Assembly: GCA_934371475.1 (NCBI GenBank)
Contig: CAKRNX010000036.1
Location: 1-18,212, forward strand
Direction of reading: 5' to 3'
From: an uncultured Lachnospiraceae bacterium
Lineage (GTDB): Bacteria > Bacillota > Clostridia > Lachnospirales > Lachnospiraceae
DNA: 18,212 nucleotides
Both the position numbers and the translations under genes were made by a program. Positions 13,850 through 18,212 of the stretch are shown here, piece after piece. The notes beneath the pieces were generated by a model that did not search any database, was not told the origin of the DNA, and saw only the letters and a list, made by a program, of their open reading frames with translations. How positions within the stretch are numbered: the first letter of the stretch is position 1; every line of letters begins with the position of its first letter.

Positions 13850-13896
13850 CCGCGCACGGGCAGGCTGCGTTAGCAGCATGATTCCCAGATATGTTA

Positions 13897-13925
13897 ATAG
13901 TAACATTCTTTCCCCTGATACACAA
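13897..13925 (-). promoter_or_regulatory. Predicted sigma-A promoter of hprK
   Basis: On the minus strand, TTGTGT (13920-13925) and TACTAT (13897-13902) are 17 bases apart. The start would fall near 13890. The uvrC stop lies about 90 bases upstream, so hprK can be transcribed independently of uvrC. Confidence 0.7.
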
Positions 13926-13952
13926 GTAAAAACCGGTTTATTTACCTCAGAT

Positions 13953-13994
13953 CGTTTCGGTCGGCACAAAGCCATTGTCCACCGGACAATGTGC
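13953..13994 (-). repeat. Dispersed palindromic repeat, copy C
   Basis: This unit matches copy B at 9615-9656 in 38 of 42 bases. Its core CATTGTCC-GGT-GGACAATG (minus strand) is a perfect 8-bp hairpin. It sits between the uvrC stop and the hprK promoter. Confidence 0.75.
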
Positions 13995-14015
13995 GCCCCG
14001 CCGGAGGCTTTTATT

Positions 14016-16019
14016 TCACAGGACACCCTTTCCTGTAAGATGAAAAAATTCATATACTGCCCTGGCGCTCGCCGCATTCATGGACGGAACCCGAGACAAT
14101 TCTTCCTCGCCGGCATTCCTGATCGCCTCCAGTGACTGAAACGCGCGCATCAGTGCCTTTCTTCTGGTCGGTCCGATCCCGTCAATATCATCAAGCACCG
14201 AATGAACCTGCTCTTTGGAACGAAGGCTCCTGTGATATTCAATCGCAAAACGGTGCGCCTCATCCTGGATCCTCGTAATCAGTTTGAAGCCTTCTGAATA
14301 TTCATCAATGGGCAGTTCCACATTGTGATAATACAGTCCCCGTGTCCGGTGAAAATCATCTTTCACCATTCCGCATATCGGAATAGACAGTCCCAGTTTC
14401 TCCATGACCCTGACAGCTATATTCACCTGTCCGCGGCCTCCGTCCATCATGATCAGATCAGGAAATATGGAAAAACTGCCCAGCTCCTGATCCATCTGCT
14501 TCTCCGCCAGCTCTTTTTGTTCCTCAAGCCCATGGGAAAAACGCCTGGTCAGCACCTCCTCCAGGCTGGCGTAATCATTGGGACCGTCGACGTATTTGAT
14601 TTTAAATTTGCGGTAATCACTGCGCTTTGGCTTTCCCTTTTCAAACACTACCATGGATCCCACCGACTCAAATCCGCTGATATTGGAAATATCATACGCC
14701 TCCACCCGGTTAATCTGCTCCATATTTAACAGCGCAGCCACTTCCTTCATCGCTCCGATTGTTCTGCCTTCTTCCCGCTTGATCCTCTCCCGATCCTGTG
14801 CCAGCACGATCGCCGCATTCTGTCTGGCCAGCTCCACAAGTTTTTCTTTTGTTCCCTTCCGTGGCACACGGATATAGACTCTCTGTCCCCGCTTTCCGCT
14901 CAGCCACTGCTCCAGAAGCTCATGTTCCTCCACATCCACTTCCAGCATCAGTTCTCTCGGAATATATGGCGTACCGGAATAAAACTGCTTGATAAAACTG
15001 TTCAGGATCGTACTTTGCCGCTCATACAGTCCGATCGTTACACAGAAATGATCTCTGCCGATGAGACGGCCATTGCGGATAAAAAATACCTGCACCACTG
15101 CATCCGTTCCATCTGCCGCCAGCGCCAGCACATCTTTATCTTCTCCGTCCCCGCTCGTAATCTTCTGTTTCTGCGCTATCTGCCCCACGCTCTTTCTCAG
15201 ATCTCTCCAGTTCGCCGCCTCTTCATACTCCATTGCCTCTGACGCCTTCAGCATATTATTCTCCAGCATTCGCAGCACCGGCCCATAATTGCCGTTCAGA
15301 AAATCAAGCGCCTGATTGACGTGCTCCCGGTATTCTTCTTTACGGATATATCCCTGACATGGCGCGTCACATTGTTTTATGTGATAATTCAGGCAGGGTC
15401 TGTCATTCCCGATATCCTTCGGCAGACTCCTGCTGCAGCTGCGCAGATGGTACAGTTTACGGATCAGGTCAATTGTATCCTTCACCGCCCCTGCGCTGGT
15501 ATAAGGTCCAAAATAGCGGGAATGATCCTTCTTCATCGTGCGCGAAAACAGAATCCTGGGATATTCCTCCCCCACCGTCACTTTGATAAAAGGATACGTC
15601 TTGTCATCTTTGAGCATGGTATTGTACTTGGGCCTGTGTTCCTTAATCAGGTTGCACTCCAGCACCAGCGCTTCCAGCTCCGAGTCCGTGACAATATACT
15701 CAAACCTGCGAATCCTTGTCACCATCTGTTCTATTTTCGGTCCTTTATTTCGGCTGCTTTGAAAATACTGCCGCACCCGGTTTTTCAGGCTGATCGCTTT
15801 CCCCACATAAATTATGGCATCTCTCTCATCATGCATGATATACACACCGGGACGCCCCGGCAGTTTTTTCAGTTCTTCTTCTATATCGAAGCTGACAAAT
15901 GCCTGTCCTTCATTTATCTGTTTGCCCTCTGTCTGCTCTTTTTCTGCTTTCTTTTTATCATTTTCTTTCTGACCCTGATTTTCCTGCTCCGTCTTTTTTT
16001 TATCTTCTTTTTCTTCCAC
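14016..16019 (-). CDS. uvrC: Excinuclease ABC subunit C with charged N-terminal extension
   Basis: UvrC makes both incisions in nucleotide excision repair, acting with UvrA and UvrB. This 667-residue copy has the GIY-YIG nuclease (PGVYIMH with YVG, about 57-73), the UvrB-binding UVR motif (around EYEEAANWRDL), the RNase H-like 5' nuclease (EAYDISNISG, later LIMMDGGRGQVN), and C-terminal helix-hairpin-helix DNA binding (DDIDGIGPTRRKAL). The usual protein starts near FDIEEELKKLPGRPGVY, here residue 44. The preceding 43 residues are almost all K, E, Q, D and N. A GTG at 16019 with GGAGG six bases upstream supports this long form. It leads towards hprK. Confidence 0.95.
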   Translation of the reverse strand: MEEKEDKKKTEQENQGQKENDKKKAEKEQTEGKQINEGQAFVSFDIEEELKKLPGRPGVYIMHDERDAIIYVGKAISLKNRVRQYFQSSRNKGPKIEQMVTRIRRFEYIVTDSELEALVLECNLIKEHRPKYNTMLKDDKTYPFIKVTVGEEYPRILFSRTMKKDHSRYFGPYTSAGAVKDTIDLIRKLYHLRSCSRSLPKDIGNDRPCLNYHIKQCDAPCQGYIRKEEYREHVNQALDFLNGNYGPVLRMLENNMLKASEAMEYEEAANWRDLRKSVGQIAQKQKITSGDGEDKDVLALAADGTDAVVQVFFIRNGRLIGRDHFCVTIGLYERQSTILNSFIKQFYSGTPYIPRELMLEVDVEEHELLEQWLSGKRGQRVYIRVPRKGTKEKLVELARQNAAIVLAQDRERIKREEGRTIGAMKEVAALLNMEQINRVEAYDISNISGFESVGSMVVFEKGKPKRSDYRKFKIKYVDGPNDYASLEEVLTRRFSHGLEEQKELAEKQMDQELGSFSIFPDLIMMDGGRGQVNIAVRVMEKLGLSIPICGMVKDDFHRTRGLYYHNVELPIDEYSEGFKLITRIQDEAHRFAIEYHRSLRSKEQVHSVLDDIDGIGPTRRKALMRAFQSLEAIRNAGEEELSRVPSMNAASARAVYEFFHLTGKGVL

Positions 16020-16058
16020 CCTGTCCCTCCTTTTTGGACCCTTTTACTCTGTTTTTTA

Positions 16059-16193
16059 CAAGCAAGCTCTTATTTGTTTTGGGTCAGGCGGATATTCGCA
16101 ATCCGCTTCGCTGCTTGCTCATAACCGAATAACTGCTCCGCATTTTATCAGGAGGTGCTTGTACTCCTCCTGACACAAGCAAGTCCCCTGCTT
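16059..16193. repeat. Composite palindromic repeat between the MATE gene and uvrC
   Basis: This spacer is full of structure: AGCAAGC (16061-16067) with GCTTGCT (16113-16119); a nested hairpin GCGGAT/ATCCGC (16088-16093, 16101-16106); TCAGGAGG/CCTCCTGA (16148-16155, 16166-16173); and CAAGCAAGTCCCCTGCTT (16176-16193), shared with the hairpin at 12721-12779. A 19-codon minus frame (16084-16143, MRSSYSVMSKQRSGLRISA) runs through it without a ribosome site. It looks like an intergenic repeat rather than a gene. Confidence 0.6.
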
Positions 16194-16200
16194 GATTCAG

Positions 16201-17535
16201 TTAAATCACATGAAACTTCTTCCAGCCGCCGCTCTTAAATCTCCAGATATGGAAGGCTGAGCGGAAAACCCAGTCGATCACCATGGCAATCCACACGCCG
16301 ATCGCGCCCATTCCCATCTGAATACCCAAGATCACACTAAAGATAATCCGGAACAACACCATGGAAAACAGAGAGATAAATGTAGTGAACTTTACGTCTC
16401 CCGCCGCACGCAGCGCATAGGAAAGCGTAAATGCCACCGGCCACAGGAAAATTGCACAGCAGTCATGGATCAGCACCAGTACCTGCGAATACCAGCGCGC
16501 TTCATCTGAGAGCGTGTAAATACTGAGGATCGGATTAAGCGCCAGCACGATCGCAATACACGTACAGCCAATGATCATATATGTAATCTTCAGCAGACGC
16601 TTTGTGTAATCGATCGCCTGCTTCGTATCCCCGGCTCCCACGCACTGCCCCACTACCGTAATCATAGCCAGATTCATGGCGTTTCCGCCCAAAATCCCCA
16701 TACCGTCCAGACTGTTGGCCACTCCGTTAGCTGCAATCTGCGCCGTGCCAAAGCCGGCGATAATACTCACCACTATTACACGGCCACCCTGGAATACGGC
16801 GCTCTCAAGACCATTGGGCAGTGCAATTGTCAAAATCCTGCGGATCATGCCGCCGTCAACCCGGAATATATCTTTTGCTTCCACATAAACCTGGTGTTTC
16901 TTCTGACAAACCAGCACCGTCTGAATCACTGCTGCCACAGCCCTTGAGATCAGCGTGGCGATCGCAGCTCCGGCTACGCCCATCTGCAAACCGAAAATCA
17001 GGATCCCGTTCCCTACAATATTAATGACATTCATACCGGCTGAAATATACATAGGAGTTTTAGAATTTCCCATGGAACGGTAAACTGCCGCCCCCGCATT
17101 ATAAATCGCCAGAAATGGATACGAATAGGCGGAAAGAATCAGGTAAGTCAGCGCATTCTCCATCACATCATTCTCAATAGATCCAAACAGGAGCCGCAGC
17201 ATATGTTCCCTGAAAAACAGACATGCCCCCATAATAATTACGGACATGACGGCAGTCACCATCATCAGCTGGCTCGCCGCCTCGCAGGCACGTTCTTTGT
17301 TTCTGCTGCCAAGATACTGAGAGACAATCACAGCCCCTCCTGTCGCAACTGCTGAAAAAATACCGATCAGAAGCGTATTAATCATATCTACCAGCGACAC
17401 ACCGGATATAGCCGCCTCCCCGGCATAAGACACCATCATCGTATCCGCGATTCCCACGGTCATAGCCAGGATCTGTTCGATCACCAGCGGAACAATCAGC
17501 GCTTTCAGCTGCTTTCTCGTAAACATTGGTTCCAT
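16201..17535 (-). CDS. MATE family efflux transporter
   Basis: This 444-residue inner-membrane protein has twelve predicted helices in the two six-helix halves typical of MATE pumps, which export drugs or other organic cations using Na+ or H+ gradients. The N-terminal hallmark PLVIEQILAMTVGIADTMMV is followed by GEAAISGVSLVD. The substrate is not predictable. The start is the ATG at 17535, six bases after GAGGAG; the frame is open further upstream but crosses the terminator hairpin at 17556-17590. That terminator ends only 20 bases before the start codon, leaving no room for a separate promoter, so expression probably depends on read-through. Confidence 0.93.
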   Translation of the reverse strand: MEPMFTRKQLKALIVPLVIEQILAMTVGIADTMMVSYAGEAAISGVSLVDMINTLLIGIFSAVATGGAVIVSQYLGSRNKERACEAASQLMMVTAVMSVIIMGACLFFREHMLRLLFGSIENDVMENALTYLILSAYSYPFLAIYNAGAAVYRSMGNSKTPMYISAGMNVINIVGNGILIFGLQMGVAGAAIATLISRAVAAVIQTVLVCQKKHQVYVEAKDIFRVDGGMIRRILTIALPNGLESAVFQGGRVIVVSIIAGFGTAQIAANGVANSLDGMGILGGNAMNLAMITVVGQCVGAGDTKQAIDYTKRLLKITYMIIGCTCIAIVLALNPILSIYTLSDEARWYSQVLVLIHDCCAIFLWPVAFTLSYALRAAGDVKFTTFISLFSMVLFRIIFSVILGIQMGMGAIGVWIAMVIDWVFRSAFHIWRFKSGGWKKFHVI

Positions 17536-17555
17536 ACTCTTCTCCTCTCTCACGC

Positions 17556-17590
17556 AAAAAACGGGACACTGACTATCGTCAGCCATCCCG
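17556..17590 (-). terminator. Intrinsic terminator or attenuator between PAP2 and MATE genes
   Basis: On the minus strand, CGGGA/TCCCG and CTGAC/GTCAG form a stem with a small internal loop and GATA loop, followed by six T residues. It starts about 21 bases after the PAP2 stop and its T-run ends 20 bases before the MATE start codon. The position suits either a plain terminator or a regulated attenuator. Confidence 0.8.
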
Positions 17591-17611
17591 GTATATCTTT
17601 TGCCTGTATGC

Positions 17612-18212
17612 CTAATAAATCCGTCTCAGATCATCCTTGCGGTATTCGCTGCCCTCACCCTGAAATACGTGTTCGCAGAACATCTGTACTGCCACACTCA
17701 TCAATACACCCAGAGATACATCTACTACCGAATGCTGTTTTAAGAACATCGTAGAAAGCACAATCATTACTGTCAATATCCCGGATCCTATGTAAACCGG
17801 CCTGTTGCTGCGCAGCTTCTCATTGCCGTGTATCGCATAAAACATGACCAGTGAATTAAACACATGGATACTTGGCAGTACATTTGTGGGTGTATCCATC
17901 TGATATATCATCTGAACCATCTGTGTAAAAATATTGTCCCGGGCAAACACGGCAGGCCGTAAATCCTGCTTGTTCGGATATACACAGCTTACCACCAGAA
18001 ACACTGTCATCCCAATCGCCAGCACCGATATCAGCTGATAATACTCCCTCCGGTCCTCACATTTCACTATAAACCATATCACACCTGCTGCGATATAGAA
18101 AAACCAAAGCAGATAAGGAATAATAAAATACTCGCAAAACGGAATCTGATCATCCAGCCAGCTGTGGATCACATGGTAATGTCTGTGCCCCGCATGTTCC
18201 AGAATAAAAAAA
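17612..18212 (-). CDS. PAP2-type membrane phosphatase, 5' end cut by window
   Basis: The frame is open to the window edge, so the start lies outside. A GTG at 18172 is in frame, but the residues before it (HRHYHVIHSWLDDQIP) continue the family pattern, so it is not the true start. About 200 residues are visible with four or five membrane helices. The phosphatase motifs are LPSIHVFNS (the PSxH motif) and KQHSVVDVSLG (HxxxD motif), as in the PAP2/Aur1-like branch. Such proteins remove or transfer phosphate head groups from lipids such as phosphatidate, undecaprenyl diphosphate or phosphoinositides. The actual substrate is unknown. A terminator follows. Confidence 0.85.
   Translation of the reverse strand, partial: FFILEHAGHRHYHVIHSWLDDQIPFCEYFIIPYLLWFFYIAAGVIWFIVKCEDRREYYQLISVLAIGMTVFLVVSCVYPNKQDLRPAVFARDNIFTQMVQMIYQMDTPTNVLPSIHVFNSLVMFYAIHGNEKLRSNRPVYIGSGILTVMIVLSTMFLKQHSVVDVSLGVLMSVAVQMFCEHVFQGEGSEYRKDDLRRIY

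Noticed and set aside
13772..13879. 35-codon frame in the hprK leader as a gene
   Set aside because: Only a weak GGGA precedes it and it is read through a palindromic hairpin, so a repeat or leader structure explains it better.
1..18212. CRISPR array, prophage, insertion sequence or defence island
   Set aside because: No regularly spaced repeats, transposase, integrase, phage genes or defence-type proteins were seen on either strand.

Overview
The window reads as a core chromosomal segment of a low-to-mid GC Firmicute, most likely a Lachnospiraceae-type gut Clostridium. I infer this from the protein families (HPr kinase beside uvrC and a ROK glucokinase, MarR next to DegV, DUF4080-type radical SAM, VanW), the AGGAGG-type ribosome binding sites and the housekeeping sigma-A promoters. 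I cannot fix the genus. Every supported gene, thirteen larger proteins, one small membrane protein, one possible leader peptide and one tRNA, lies on the minus strand, so transcription runs from high to low coordinates. No phage, transposase, CRISPR array or defence system is visible.

Read in the direction of transcription. The high-coordinate edge holds a PAP2-type membrane phosphatase cut by the window end, an intrinsic terminator, and a MATE efflux pump. After a repeat-rich spacer comes uvrC (GTG start, Lys/Glu-rich N-terminal extension), a spacer with a repeat and a good promoter, hprK with a long structured leader, a large hairpin, a ROK glucokinase, and a radical SAM protein that follows the glucokinase without a gap. 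Next is a 35-residue single-span membrane protein with its own promoter and leader hairpin, a repeat block including a MITE-like element, a VanW-family cell-wall protein, and a stand-alone HypE-like AIR-synthase protein flanked by two near-identical hairpins.

A compact operon follows: Lrp/AsnC regulator, class I aminotransferase (TTG start overlapping the lrp stop), the tRNA methyltransferase TrmL, and an RsmF-like rRNA methyltransferase. Then come a tRNA-Pro(CGG) with strong promoter and terminator, a segment that could fold as a structured RNA, and a MarR-DegV unit whose promoter has a perfect palindrome over the predicted start site. Last is an NfeD-like membrane protein, followed at the very edge by a strong ribosome binding site for a gene outside the window.

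Functionally this is housekeeping: carbon control (HprK, glucokinase), nucleotide excision repair (UvrC), RNA modification (TrmL, RsmF), amino-acid metabolism with local regulation (Lrp and aminotransferase), and envelope functions (VanW, NfeD, PAP2, MATE). I see no clear new multi-gene system. The most interesting material is between genes: the possible structured RNA at about 2175-2340, the MarR operator with its overlapping small ORF, the small membrane protein, the structured hprK leader, the terminator immediately before the MATE gene, and several families of palindromic repeats.
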